Source: CAJXJP01 sp964022365 (GTDB lineage Bacteria; Patescibacteriota; Gracilibacteria; BD1-5; UBA6164). From it: a stretch of 19,302 bases of DNA. Positions 1 to 8,947 of this stretch are shown in pieces. How positions within the stretch are numbered: position 1 is the stretch's first letter; each line of letters starts with the position of its first letter. The notes below the pieces were generated by a model. It was given only the letters and a program-made list of their open reading frames with translations. It made no database searches and had not been told where the DNA came from. Location: contig CAXHZN010000014.1 in assembly GCA_964022365.1 (NCBI GenBank), positions 1-19,302 of the forward strand, in the 5' to 3' direction. Made by a program: the position numbers and the translations under genes.

Positions 1-2
1 AT

Positions 3-674
3 ATACCAGATTGGTTAAAGGGAAGTTTTGATGAAACACCAAAAAAATCTAGTCCAGAAGAAAAACCTCAAGAAAAAAAGTCTGAAAAAACTGAAGAAAC
101 TTCAGAAGAAAAAAAATCTGACACAAAACCAGAAGAAGCGAAAAAAACTTCTGAAAATGCATCAGAAGATAAAACGACTGACAAAAAATCTCAAACAACA
201 AAAAAAGAAGTTGTAGAGCATCAAATTGATACAAAAAATCAAGAGACATTATCTGATAAAAAAGATACTGTAGAATCTAAAAAAGTATCAGAAAAACCTG
301 ATGAAAAAACAGAAAAAATCGTAGTCGAAGAAATGAAACCAAAACCAAATCAATCAGAAAAAAATATCGTAAAAGTGGTAGATAAAAAAACACAAGAAGA
401 TGATAAAACATCAACTCCTGATAAAACAGCAAGAAAAACTCCTGTGAAAAAATCGACAAAACCACAAGTAGAAAAGAAAACGGAGGCTTCTTGAGAGTTA
501 GATTCTAAAAAAGAATCTGATAAAAAAACTCAAACAAAAGCTCCAGTAAAAAAATCTACAAATAAAAATACGAAAACACAAGAAGAAAATCCGAAAAAAA
601 TTGATGATGAACTTTGGGATGACGGAATGAAAATTCCAGATTGGTTACAAACTGAAGAAGACGATAAAAAATAA
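3..674 (+). CDS. 3' part of a Lys/Glu-rich, probably disordered protein with terminal IPDWL motifs
   Basis: I do not recognise this protein; only its C-terminal 223 residues are inside the window and the start lies upstream. The frame is continuous to TAA at 672-674 if the single in-frame TGA (492-494, context A-S-G-E-L) is read as Gly. The composition is extremely biased to K, E, T, S, D and P with almost no hydrophobic residues, so it is very likely intrinsically disordered. Two tryptophan-containing motifs stand out: I-P-D-W-L-K at the very beginning of the visible part and K-I-P-D-W-L-Q at the C-terminus, preceded by an acidic W-D-D. Short phrases such as APVKKST and TPVKKSTK recur in between. 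Repetition of an IPDWL motif within a charged linker suggests a linear docking motif or tether (inference). An Rho-independent terminator follows directly, so this is the last gene of its unit. Confidence 0.8.
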
Positions 675-700
675 AAAAAGAAGCGAAAGCTTCTTTTTTT
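673..700. terminator. Rho-independent terminator, possibly bidirectional
   Basis: AAAAAGAAGC (675-684), a GAAA loop and GCTTCTTTTT (689-698) form a hairpin followed by a T-run. The A-run on the left makes it usable from the opposite strand too. It sits between two convergent genes, the first ending at 674 and the minus-strand beta-helix gene ending at 709. Confidence 0.85.
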
Positions 701-708
701 ATTTTTTT

Positions 709-3630
709 TTACTTTATAACTTCAAAACTATGAGTTTCACGTGCTACAATATTTCAAGCATCTAAGAGTGTAAATTGAAGTGTGTAACTTCATATATTTT
801 TTATTTCATATCATGCTTGTAGGGTTGTATCAGAGTTTATAGTTCCAGCTTTATTAATTATATTTATATCAAGTATTCAACTAGGTTTTTCTATAAAATC
901 CCAAGTGTAGCTGAGTGTTTTATCTATTCCTGAAAGTTGCACGCTCGTATAGAGTTGTAAAAATCCAGCTGGTGTTTCTCATAGAGAATAGGCTCAGATA
1001 TCTCATCCATCATCAGCAGCTCATATCGTTGGAGAATTTTCACCAATTGTGTAATATTCATCAGCAAATTCTGGATCTAGACCTTCTATATTTGAACTAC
1101 TTAAAGGGGAAATATTTGAAGTAGAACTCACTTCATAAAATAAATTATTTTCTACTTGATGTGTTCATCAAGCCGAGTAGATTCCAGCAGAATCAGTATG
1201 ATAAATAATATTATTTTTTATTGTCTGAGAACCAGCAGAATATAAATAAAGTCAATTGTCGACTTGATTAGTTTCTAAAACTCAATATTGATCGTAGATA
1301 CGTCAGACAAAAGTATTATTGAAAACATTATGATCTCAAGCATTTAATCTCAGAGCTCTTACAGGATTTTCTTTAAATAAACATTTAGAAACGGTGTTAT
1401 TATTTCATCCTGAGATATATATTCATTCGTCTCTATTTTTTTCAATAATACAGTTCTTTACCAATACATTGGATGTATTTATAATATACATACCATATCA
1501 ATCAGTTTTTCCTCAATATCTTACATTAAAATATTCAAATATACTTTCATTGCTTCCAGCACCAGAGAGAGAAATATATCTAAAATTATTTGCAGGAACT
1601 GGATTTCCATCTCAAATATCTTGTTTTCATACGCTATGGTCATTGTTGGTAGTAAATATAATTCTACTACTTGGAGTTCATTGGGCAATAATTTTCCCAT
1701 AACTTCATAAAATAGCTCAATTATTTATTTTTATTACACTTCCCGGTGTAATAGTCAGCGTTTTATTAAGAGCTAAATATCCATTTCACATAAGTATTAA
1801 TTCTTGATCTTTTGCATCTAAAGTACCAACGGGAGTACGAATATTCATAGAACGTACCACAATATTTCATTGAGTATTATTTTCTAAAACATTATTTTTT
1901 GCTACATCTTTAGTACCAATTCTAATTTCTAAATCATGGTTATTTATTCAATATAAACTATTGTCAGAAATATTATTTCACATAATTTGTGCATCACCAC
2001 CATCTATATTTAATCCCGTTGCATTATGAGTAATAGTATTGTTTTCGATAATAGGATTTCAATTATTGATTTGAACAGCATTTGAATCATGATTAGTGAT
2101 AGTATTTCCGGAAATATTTTTATTATCATTATAGCTGTAAATAGCTGTATCTACTTTATTAGTTTGTAAAACTCAACTTGAATCATAAATTAGTCCTTCA
2201 AAAGTATTGTTTAAAATATTATGATTTCAGCTATTTGCTCTGATTCATCTGGTAGGATTATTTTGAAATATTGAATTTTGAATTGTAGCTTCTCATCCAC
2301 CAGCGATATATATTCATTCTGCTGTATTATCATGAAAAAAACCATTATCAACTATAGTATCAGTTGTATTTAATAAATATAAAGCATATCCATCGGATTT
2401 TCCACCATGTTTGACTTCGATATGTTCAAATATTGAATTATCCGTTCCGTTTCATGATAAAGTAATATATCTAAAATTATTAGCCGCAACTGGATTCCCA
2501 TCTCCAATATCTTGTTTTCAAACACTATGATCATTGGTAGTCGTAAAAATAATTTTTTCGCTTTGAGTTCATTGGGCTAAAATTTTCCCATAACTTCCCA
2601 TAATAGCGGAGTTATTTATTTTTATCACACTTCCAGGAGTAAATGTAAGTGTTTTATTATTTGCGAGATATCCATTTCCCATAATTATTAATTCTTGATC
2701 ACTTGCATCAATAACTCAATTGCTTCATTGAATATCTAAAGAACGAACAATTACATTTCAGTTAGGATTATTTTCAATAGTATTATTTTTTGAAATATCG
2801 TTAATTCCATTTCTCACTTCGCTATCTGGAGCATTTACTCAATATGAGATATTATTACTAATATCATTTCCAGTAAAGCTATGGTATCATCATCCGATAT
2901 AAACTCATTCATTTGAACGAGTGATGGTATTATTTGTAAACGTATGTTCTCAACTATATATATAAATACTAGTAGTAGCGTTACTAAAAGTAGAACTTTT
3001 ATACCCATCTATAAGGTTATTATTTAGAGTCGTATTCCCAGTATTTATTCTCACTCAATGTGTTCAAAATTCTTTGATAATATTAGAATCAAGTGTAGGA
3101 TTTCCACCATAAATATATATACCATCTCAATTAGAATATTCAAGTGTCGAGTTTGAAACAGTTGTATTTGTATTATATAAATAAACAGGATAACCATCAT
3201 ACCGGCTAGCATACTGTATTTTTACATTATTTAAAATACTATCGTTACTGGAAGAATTATAAATTTTAATATTTCTCCATTGACCAGCAGCAGGAGATCA
3301 ACTTCCATATCCATTATCTCATCATGCTTCAATTGAATGATCATTTACAGATGTGAAAATAATTTTTTGAGATTCTGTTCCATTTGCAATGATTTTTCCA
3401 TATATTGAAATCATTTTTTGGTTTGAAAATTTTACAACTACTCATGGTTCGATTGTGAGAGTATAATTTGCAGAAAATGTTATATTATTTGTTACAATAT
3501 ATGGACTATTTGCAAGAGTCCAAGTTGTATTTTGTGAAATTGTTCCAGAGACTTCTGTATTTGCAAAAACACTCGGGAGTAAAAATATTGAAAATATTCC
3601 TACACATATAATTTTTAAAAATTTACACAT
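709..3630 (-). CDS. Secreted right-handed parallel beta-helix repeat protein (973 aa)
   Basis: I checked every codon of this frame: it has no TAA or TAG over 973 codons, but many TGA codons that must be sense. The ATG at 3628-3630 gives a good signal peptide (MCKFLKIICVGIFSIFLLPSVFA, then N-T-E-V); a TTG 33 bases upstream would overlap the preceding gene and is less likely. The body is made of N-, I- and T-rich strands of the NosD/PbH1 type. Three long internal repeats carry the signature Y-G-K-I-[IL]-A-[QN]-G-T followed by K-I-I-F-T and N-D-H-S, near residues 75-95, 350-370 and 645-665. Near residue 880 there is the S-P-T-I-G plus G-D-I-G-A-Y pattern often seen at the end of such helices. 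The last ~85 residues look like a separate beta-sandwich. It is the last gene of an operon with a pilin-like protein and a lipoprotein, with a 10-bp gap. Role inferred: surface adhesin or polysaccharide-binding/cleaving protein; no catalytic motif seen. Confidence 0.88.
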
Positions 3631-3640
3631 AAAAGGAAGA

Positions 3641-4300
3641 TTAGTTAATAAGAGTTGTATCAAAATTAAGATATTGAAATTCTATAAATTTTCATTCAAA
3701 AATATTTTCTTCTTGAAATATTTTTGGGACTTGTGGTGAAAATATAATAGAAAAATTTTCTAAAGTATTTTCTGTTTGTTTTGAAAAATCTAACCTAAAC
3801 ATTTGAGAATTTTCTTCTGGGATTTCATTTTGTTCTGATTTCCAAGATTGTTGAGTGAGATAAGAATTAAATTTTTCAGCAATAGCATTAAAGTCTAAGT
3901 CTTTTCAAACGGCAAAAGCATATCAATCTACATTTGAATTTGAGTAAAGTGTTTGAGAAAAAATATCTGTAAAATTTTCTAAAAAGTTTTCTGGAATTTC
4001 TTGTGTAATTATCGTTCCATTTGAAATTATAATTGTATTATTTGTTTTTTGTATTTCGAGATTTTTAGTATTAGTAGATAAAGTTAAATTACTGCCATTT
4101 TGATTGTTTTGGTTTTTAGGAATTTGTTTTGCTTCATTAATTTTAGAAACATTTTTCTCTGGAACTTTAAGAGTTTCGACTTCTTTTGGCATATTTGTTT
4201 GTTCTTTTGAAAGTGTATCTTCAAAAGTAATTTCGACTTTTTCTTCTTCTCAACATGATGTAAAAAAAATCAAAAATAAACATAAATAAATTTTTTTCAT
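3641..4300 (-). CDS. Predicted lipoprotein of unknown function (219 aa)
   Basis: The N-terminus is MKKIYLCLFLIFFTSC, a short type II signal peptide with the lipobox ending at Cys16, followed by an acidic GEEEKVE stretch that would sit just outside the membrane. Residues ~20-75 are a low-complexity K/E/N/Q linker (KNQNNQN). The remainder is a mixed region rich in N, F, E and S with no domain I recognise. The frame ends in TAA at 3641-3643. In-frame TGA codons occur within it, for example N-V-D-G-Y and F-E-G-K, so it is split under the standard code. It lies 17 bp after the pseudopilin gene and 10 bp before the beta-helix gene, which makes co-transcription very likely and suggests a membrane-anchored partner for one of these surface proteins (inference). 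Confidence 0.85.
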
Positions 4301-4317
4301 AATAATTTTTTTATAAA

Positions 4318-5400
4318 TTAATTACAGGTTGTACAGGTATATGTTTCACCATTTGGTTTATTAAATGAGATATTATAATCACTATTATATACTGGGGTAG
4401 GTTGGTTATTTCATCAACCTGAAGCAGGAGTTCAATCATCAAGGAGTCAATCTCAATCAAATGGTACAAACGCAAATAAACCTTGGTCAGAAATAATTCT
4501 ATTATTAAACAATTCATATATTAATTCATCAGAAACAGTTTTTGTATAATTATCTGGATCTTGAGTATTTGCACTCATGTATCTTTGAATATTTTTTGCC
4601 ACAACAGTATTTATATACGCATTTTGAACATTTTGTAATATAGAAATTCTCTTATCTTGGGCTTGAGAAGTATTATCTAAAACTTCTTTAATATCATTTG
4701 TTTGATATATATCTACTTTTTCATTAGAAATATGATAGACAGAAGTTTGACCTCATAATAGTTTAAATTTTGTATTCCTATATGCATACGGAAGATTTTG
4801 AGTTTTGTGATATGTAATCCAATTATTATTGATAATATCCATAAAATCACCATTTTCTCAAAAACGAGAAGTGGTTATACTTGGGGAAGCAAGAATATAA
4901 TTTATTCCTCCGGTTTGTGTCCTGATAGCTTTAGCATTATAATTTCACTGTAAATATCCACGAACAACATTGTCGCTTGCATATGTCTGATTTGAAATCA
5001 TAGCAACATCATTTGACTCTAAAATAGTTCAAATTTGATATTCTTCAAGATTATTTGCAATAGAATAAGAATATGGTTTTTGAGTTTCAGGGTCTAAGAA
5101 ATACGATCATTTATTTTTTACTTTTTGAGCAATGTTTTCTCAAAAATATCACTGCGCCCATACTAATGCACCTGAATAATTTACAGCAATAGCGTCTGTT
5201 GGAATAGGTAATTGGGCGTAATTGATTTTATATAATTCTAATAAATTTTCGATACTTCAAAGATCTGCTAAACGAACAGAATCTCTAGATTTTTCGCCAT
5301 ATCACATATAACTTATGATTCAAATAGCTGCGAGAATTCATATAATAGATATCACAACTACCAATTCCACCAGAGTAAAACCTTGTTTTTCTGAATTCAT
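4318..5400 (-). CDS. Type IV pilin / pseudopilin-like protein (360 aa)
   Basis: The N-terminus is a class III prepilin signature: MNSEKQ, then G-F-T-L-V-E-L-V-V-V-I-S-I-I-G-I-L-A-A. Cleavage would fall after the Gly before Phe8, with the +5 Glu present, followed by the hydrophobic alpha-helix. I checked the whole frame and found no TAA or TAG; several TGA codons, including the Gly in SIIGILA, must be sense. At 360 aa it is longer than the usual 130-170 aa pilins, so it has a large extra globular part. Near residues 318-325 there is D-G-D-G-L-L-D-D, which resembles an EF-hand/TSP3-type calcium loop, and the C-terminus ends T-C-T-T-C-N, a possible disulfide pair. It heads the minus-strand operon with the lipoprotein and the beta-helix protein. 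Family assignment rests on the N-terminus; whether it forms pili or acts as a minor tip pilin or secretion pseudopilin is open. Confidence 0.88.
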
Positions 5401-5429
5401 ATGGTTAATATTAAGACTAAAAATGATAC

Positions 5430-5435
5430 ATTATA
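5430..5435 (-). promoter_or_regulatory. Candidate -10 box for the pilin operon
   Basis: On the minus strand TATAAT lies 30 bp before the pilin ATG. I see no convincing -35 at the right distance (the best is a weak TGTATT-like hexamer), so this is a tentative call. The 229-bp divergent gap 5401-5629 otherwise holds only AT-rich sequence and the promoter for the signal peptidase gene. Confidence 0.4.
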
Positions 5436-5497
5436 TAAGAAAGTTTTATATAAATACATTTATTGTATCATTTTTATTTTTGTTACGCAAATAATGA

Positions 5498-5525
5498 TTG
5501 ATTATTTTAAAATATATTGTATAAT
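5498..5525 (+). promoter_or_regulatory. Sigma70-type promoter of the signal peptidase / truB unit
   Basis: TTGATT (5498-5503), 16-bp spacer and a perfect TATAAT (5520-5525). The start codon at 5630 leaves a leader of about 100 bases, in which I see no clear riboswitch or hairpin. In DNA this AT-rich such matches occur by chance, hence the moderate confidence. Confidence 0.5.
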
Positions 5526-5629
5526 ATATAAATATTTTTAAATTTTTAATATAAAATATTTCTTTTTTTTGCAATTAAGAAATTTCATATATAATTCTCC
5601 AAATCATTATTATTAATAAAGGATATATT

Positions 5630-6379
5630 TTGAGCGATAATAAAAAAACACCGAAAATGTTTAAAAAAATTAAAAAATATTTTTCATCAAATAAGAAAGA
5701 TGCTAAAAAAGTAGAAGAAGAAAAAGACTTCATTGGAGAAGTAAAAGATTTTATGAAAGATCTAGTGATTATTGTTATTTTAGTGTTGTTTATTCGCACA
5801 TTTTTAGCAATGCCATTTCAAATTAACTGACAATCAATGTACAGTTCATATTATGATAAAGAATTCATTATAGTTGATAGATTATCATATAGATTTACTG
5901 AGAAAAAAAGATGAGATGTAGTTGTATTTAAACCTCATGTGAGTCAAGTAAAAGAATTTTATTTAAAAAGAATTATTGGTTTGCCTGGTGAAACTGTAAT
6001 GATAAAAGATGGAGTAGTTTCAATAAAAGATGATGGAGCAGATAGTTTTACCCCATTAGATGAAACATATCTAAATGATGAAAATAAAGGATATACATTT
6101 GTAAATGGTATTAGTTCTGAGGAAACATTTGTTGTCCCAGAAAATCAATATTTTGTCCTTTGAGACAATAGAAATCATTCAACTGATTCGAGACAATGTT
6201 TTGCTTCATGTGCTTATCCATGATCACTACATTATATTAGATCACAAGATATTACTGGAAAAGTATTTTTAGATTTAGGGTATTTTAATTTCAGACAATT
6301 TGAATTTATTCATCCTGAGTTAGCAATTGAGACAAAACCAAAATTTTTAAATTCACCAAAAAACCATGACTATAAATAG
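5630..6379 (+). CDS. lepB: Signal peptidase I (249 aa)
   Basis: Cleaves signal peptides from exported preproteins at the outer face of the membrane. The frame starts at TTG 5630, with AAAGGA (5618-5623) seven bases upstream. The next in-frame start, ATG 5657, has no such site and would only remove part of a charged cytoplasmic tail. Residues 45-62 form one membrane segment. The catalytic motifs are in order: G-Q-S-M with Ser69, then Y-L-K-R-I-I-G-L-P-G with Lys113 as general base, then the box E motif L-G-D-N-R-N-H-S-T-D-S-R. Four TGA codons are read as Gly, including the Gly of GQSM, of RGD and of LGDNR, all nearly invariant glycines in the family; this is strong evidence for code 25. The 3' end overlaps truB by 14 bp. 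With many exported products encoded nearby it is probably the general enzyme of the cell. Confidence 0.96.
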
Positions 6380-7238
6380 ATTTTATTATATTGATAAACC
6401 TATTGGATTGACGAGTTTTGATGTACTTCGTCAAATGAGAAAAAAACTCAATATGAAAAAAATGTGACATACTGGTACTTTAGATCCTCTGGCAACAGGG
6501 GGTCTTTTAGTAGCTGTTTGAAATTATACAAAATTAATTCCATATTTTGAAAAAGATTCAAAGGAATATATTTTTACTGTAGAATTAAATGGAGTAACTC
6601 CTTCATTTGATTCAGAAACTCCAGTTGAATATATTTCAGAAGAATTACAACAAAAATTTAAAAAAGAATTAACACAAGAAAAAATAGAAGAAATTTTAAA
6701 ACAAAATTTTTTCTGAGATATTCAGCAAGTTCCACCAAAATATTCTGCATTAAAAATTAATGGAAAAAAAGCATTAGAAAAAGTAAGAAACTGAGAAGAA
6801 TTTGAGATGAAAATCAGAAATACGACTATTTTTGAAATAGAAGTTTTAGAATTTAGTTATCCTCAAGTTACTATCAGAGCAAAAGTTGCAGCTGGAACGT
6901 ATATCAGAAGTATTGCCTTTGATCTCTGAGAAATAGTAGGTTCAGGATGATATGTAAGTTTCTTACGTAGAACAAAAATCGATGAATTAAAAGTAGAAGA
7001 TGCACAAAATTTAGATGAATTTGATGAAACAAAATACTTTGACGATAGAAAACTATTTTGAAACGAAAAATTTATCACACTTCCAGACTATGTATTAGCA
7101 AAATTAAATAATGGTTTACCCGTTAACTATCCTGAATTTGATAAAGCAGATTGAGAATATTTTGTTGAAAATCAAGAGGGGGTAACAAATATAGTTTCAT
7201 ATCAAAGCCCTATTTTAAAGGCAAAAAGAAAAATATAA
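6366..7238 (+). CDS. truB: tRNA pseudouridine(55) synthase TruB (290 aa)
   Basis: Converts U55 in the T-loop of tRNAs to pseudouridine. The ATG at 6366 gives N-R-F-Y-Y-I-D-K-P-I-G-L-T-S-F-D-V, the usual TruB N-terminus, and the catalytic motif G-H-T-G-T-L-D-P-L-A-T-G follows, with Asp40 as the nucleophile. Further family signatures are K-E-Y near residue 75, Q-V-P-P-K-Y-S-A-L-K-I-N-G near 120-132 and the G-T-Y-I-R-S-I-A-F-D-L-G motif near 178-190. About eight TGA codons are sense Gly, including the first G of GHTGTLDP. The length is normal, with a short C-terminal part. It overlaps lepB by 14 bp, so translation is likely coupled. Its end is followed at about 70 bp by tRNA genes, which carry the substrate T-loop. 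Confidence 0.96.
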
Positions 7239-7256
7239 AAAAAGTGCAAAAAAAGT

Positions 7257-7284
7257 TTGCAATTAGACCAATAATTCATACAAT
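7257..7284 (+). promoter_or_regulatory. Promoter of the tandem tRNA-Lys genes
   Basis: TTGCAA (7257-7262), 16-bp spacer, TACAAT (7279-7284). It lies between the truB stop and the first tRNA, whose 5' end is 26 bp downstream of the -10 box. The position fits a dedicated tRNA promoter. Confidence 0.55.
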
Positions 7285-7309
7285 GCTTGGGCTTTAGAGA
7301 AGAAGACTT

Positions 7310-7385
7310 GGGTTATTAGCTCAGTTGGTAGAGCAGCTCCCTTTTAAGGAGAAGGTCCTGGGTTCGAGCCCCGGATGACCCACCA
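7310..7385 (+). tRNA. tRNA-Lys (anticodon TTT), copy 1
   Basis: A 76-base cloverleaf with the CCA encoded. The acceptor GGGTTAT (7310-7316) pairs with ATGACCC (7375-7381), with one G-U pair. The D-arm contains AGCTCAGTTGGTAGAGC. The anticodon arm CTCC-CTTTTAA-GGAG places TTT at the anticodon. The T-arm is CTGGG-TTCGAGC-CCCGG. Discriminator A and CCA follow. The G+C content is about twice that of the surroundings, as expected for a structural RNA in an AT-rich genome. Confidence 0.97.
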
Positions 7386-7416
7386 TTTCATTTCTTCTTT
7401 CTAAACACAAGTATTT

Positions 7417-7492
7417 GGGTTATTAGCTCAGTTGGTAGAGCAGCTCCCTTTTAAGGAGAAGGTCCTGGGTTCGAGCCCCGGATGACCCACCA
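7417..7492 (+). tRNA. tRNA-Lys (anticodon TTT), copy 2, identical to copy 1
   Basis: All 76 bases match the first copy, including the encoded CCA. The copies are separated by a 31-base AT-rich spacer. The repeat extends only a few bases beyond the genes (TTTCA after both CCA ends), so the duplication is confined to the tRNA unit. Both copies are followed by a shared terminator and are probably one transcript. Confidence 0.97.
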
Positions 7493-7508
7493 TTTCAAAA
7501 AATAAACC

Positions 7509-7549
7509 AAAAAGCTGGCTTACGTTGCACCGTAGGCCAGCTTTTTTTT
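7509..7549 (+). terminator. Strong Rho-independent terminator after the tRNAs
   Basis: A 16-bp stem (7509-7524 with 7531-7546, core AAAAAGCTGGC/GCCAGCTTTTT, one G-U pair) with a six-base loop and a T-run. It is by far the most G+C-rich hairpin of the window. The 128 bases that follow, up to the next gene, contain no structure I can name. Confidence 0.93.
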
Positions 7550-7677
7550 GTGAAAAAATTATTATTTTAAATATAAATAAAATTAAAAAAACTTTCAAAA
7601 TTTAATGCCGATTTAATATCTCATGAGTATAGTTTGATAGATTTAGTATTTATATTTCTGAATATGTATAAAAAATT

Positions 7678-8148
7678 ATGAAAAAAATAATTATAATAAT
7701 TTTAATTTGAGTCTGAATCTCAATATTTCCATTAACATCTTTTTTGTATTCATGAAAAATAACTAATAGTTATATAAGTAAAAATTTTGAAAATATCACC
7801 TCTATATTAGATTTTCTTGAGGTGAATGATAATATTCAGTTATTTTCAAAATACTATATCTCTACAGATACAGATATCGTTTGTTCTAATGAATTGGAGT
7901 GTCTAAATTTTATAAAAAAAAGTAATCTAAATAACAGTGATTTAAATTATATTAAATGCTGAAATTTGTATAAAATTTATAAAGATTGTCATCCAGATCT
8001 TTATTGTAATTTTATTGTATATAATACAAATTGATTTAAAGATAAATATCCTATTGGGACTACATCGGTAATAAATAGTAATTTCATATTGCATGATAAC
8101 CCAAATCGGGAAATATCTGATGAAAATTTTTGTAGATTAGAATATTAA
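7678..8148 (+). CDS. Unrecognised protein with N-terminal membrane segment (156 aa)
   Basis: I do not recognise this protein. The ATG at 7678 gives a charged start and a hydrophobic stretch, MKKIIIIILIGVGISIFPLTSFLY, that is either a signal peptide or a single membrane anchor. The rest is hydrophilic, N-, D-, Y- and I-rich, with seven cysteines after residue 70 (V-C-S, E-C-L, K-C-G, D-C-H, Y-C-N, F-C-R), compatible with disulfides outside the membrane. Five TGA codons are used as sense, two of them inside the hydrophobic segment, so under the standard code nothing of this gene would be visible. It is the first gene behind the tRNA-Lys pair and shares its general form (short, N-terminal membrane segment, no known domain) with the genes at 10019 and 10549. 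It may be an immunity protein of a lost or distant toxin module; that is only inference. Confidence 0.72.
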
Positions 8149-8268
8149 TACTTAAATAAATATGGAAGCCTCCATGATAAAAAGAAATGATTACCTAATT
8201 TTTCTAAAAAACAATTCAATGACTAAAAGACCATTGATGGAATATAAAATAATTAATTAGTTAGTTAT

Positions 8269-8886
8269 ATGAACACAATTAGAATACTAGAAAAAATATC
8301 TAAAGAATATTTATTAAAATATGAAAAGAATTTTAATAAATTATATAAAAAATTATTTAAGGGGAATGATTCTGTTATAAATGAATATTATAAATGAAAT
8401 AAATATACTGAATCATGGCCTTTACAATCTCGTTACTCTGATTATGATTTTCTATCCAACTTAGATAGAAAAGAAAAAGACAAATATATATTGATGTTTT
8501 CTATATATACATATATTCAATATATATATGAAGTAGAAAACATGAATTTAAATAAAGAATACTTATGTTATCTTGAATTTAATTTAGATGAATTATTTTT
8601 TATTGATCAAAATGAATTATTATTTCCTTATGTAAATTATTATATTGCTAAAAGCTGAGAAACTGAAATCAAAAAAATCGATTGGCATGAGTGAATAACA
8701 TTAAATAAATCTTGGGATAAATGATTTAAATATATCAATAAACTTATTCAAGAGTTATGATTAAAGGACTATATTGATATTAATGAAATATATTTTAATA
8801 ATTGATATTCAAATGATTATAATATAAAAATTGATTTTAATTTTAAAGTATCTATTAATAAGAAAAGATTAAAATTATTTTTATAG
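8269..8886 (+). CDS. Unrecognised cytoplasmic protein (205 aa)
   Basis: I do not recognise this protein. The frame opens at ATG 8269 and ends in TAG at 8884-8886; at least six TGA codons are sense Gly. It is rich in N, K, Y, I and D, has no signal peptide or membrane segment, and is predicted to be soluble. A W-P-L-Q-S-R-Y-S-D-Y-D-F segment near residues 50-61 and D-W-H-E-G near 140 are the most distinctive parts. It has no Shine-Dalgarno-like sequence. A clear terminator follows at once. The size, acidic/aromatic composition and position between the tRNAs and an Rhs tip would suit an immunity protein, but I see no known immunity-family motif. The 120-bp gap before it (8149-8268) contains no convincing gene. 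Confidence 0.72.
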
Positions 8887-8905
8887 TAAAAAATCATATT
8901 AATTA

Positions 8906-8947
8906 ATAACACCTTATATAATTATGTAAGGTGTTATCATTTTTTTA
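8906..8947 (+). terminator. Rho-independent terminator
   Basis: ATAACACCTTA (8906-8916) pairs perfectly with TAAGGTGTTAT (8927-8937) around a ten-base loop, followed by a T-run. It ends the transcript of the 205-aa protein, and its T-run runs straight into the open frame of the Rhs tip. That is odd for a gene start. Confidence 0.9.

Noticed and set aside
709..3630. Spaced repeats in the beta-helix gene as a CRISPR array
   Set aside because: The repeats are hundreds of bases apart, imperfect and inside one continuous coding frame; there is no regular repeat-spacer unit anywhere in the window.
3631..3663. TTG start giving 11 extra residues to the beta-helix protein
   Set aside because: It would overlap the end of the lipoprotein gene, and the ATG at 3630 directly gives a normal signal peptide.
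5630..7238. lepB and truB as pseudogenes broken by several stops
   Set aside because: All internal stops are TGA at conserved glycine positions and the rest of each protein is intact, so they are functional genes in code 25.
7310..7492. The tRNA-Lys duplication as an assembly error
   Set aside because: The flanks and the spacer of the two copies differ and one shared terminator follows, so a true tandem duplication is more likely, though reads would settle it.
8162..8260. A 32-codon ATG frame between the genes at 7678 and 8269
   Set aside because: It has no ribosome binding site, no recognisable sequence and a length expected by chance in the gap; I see no support beyond an open frame.
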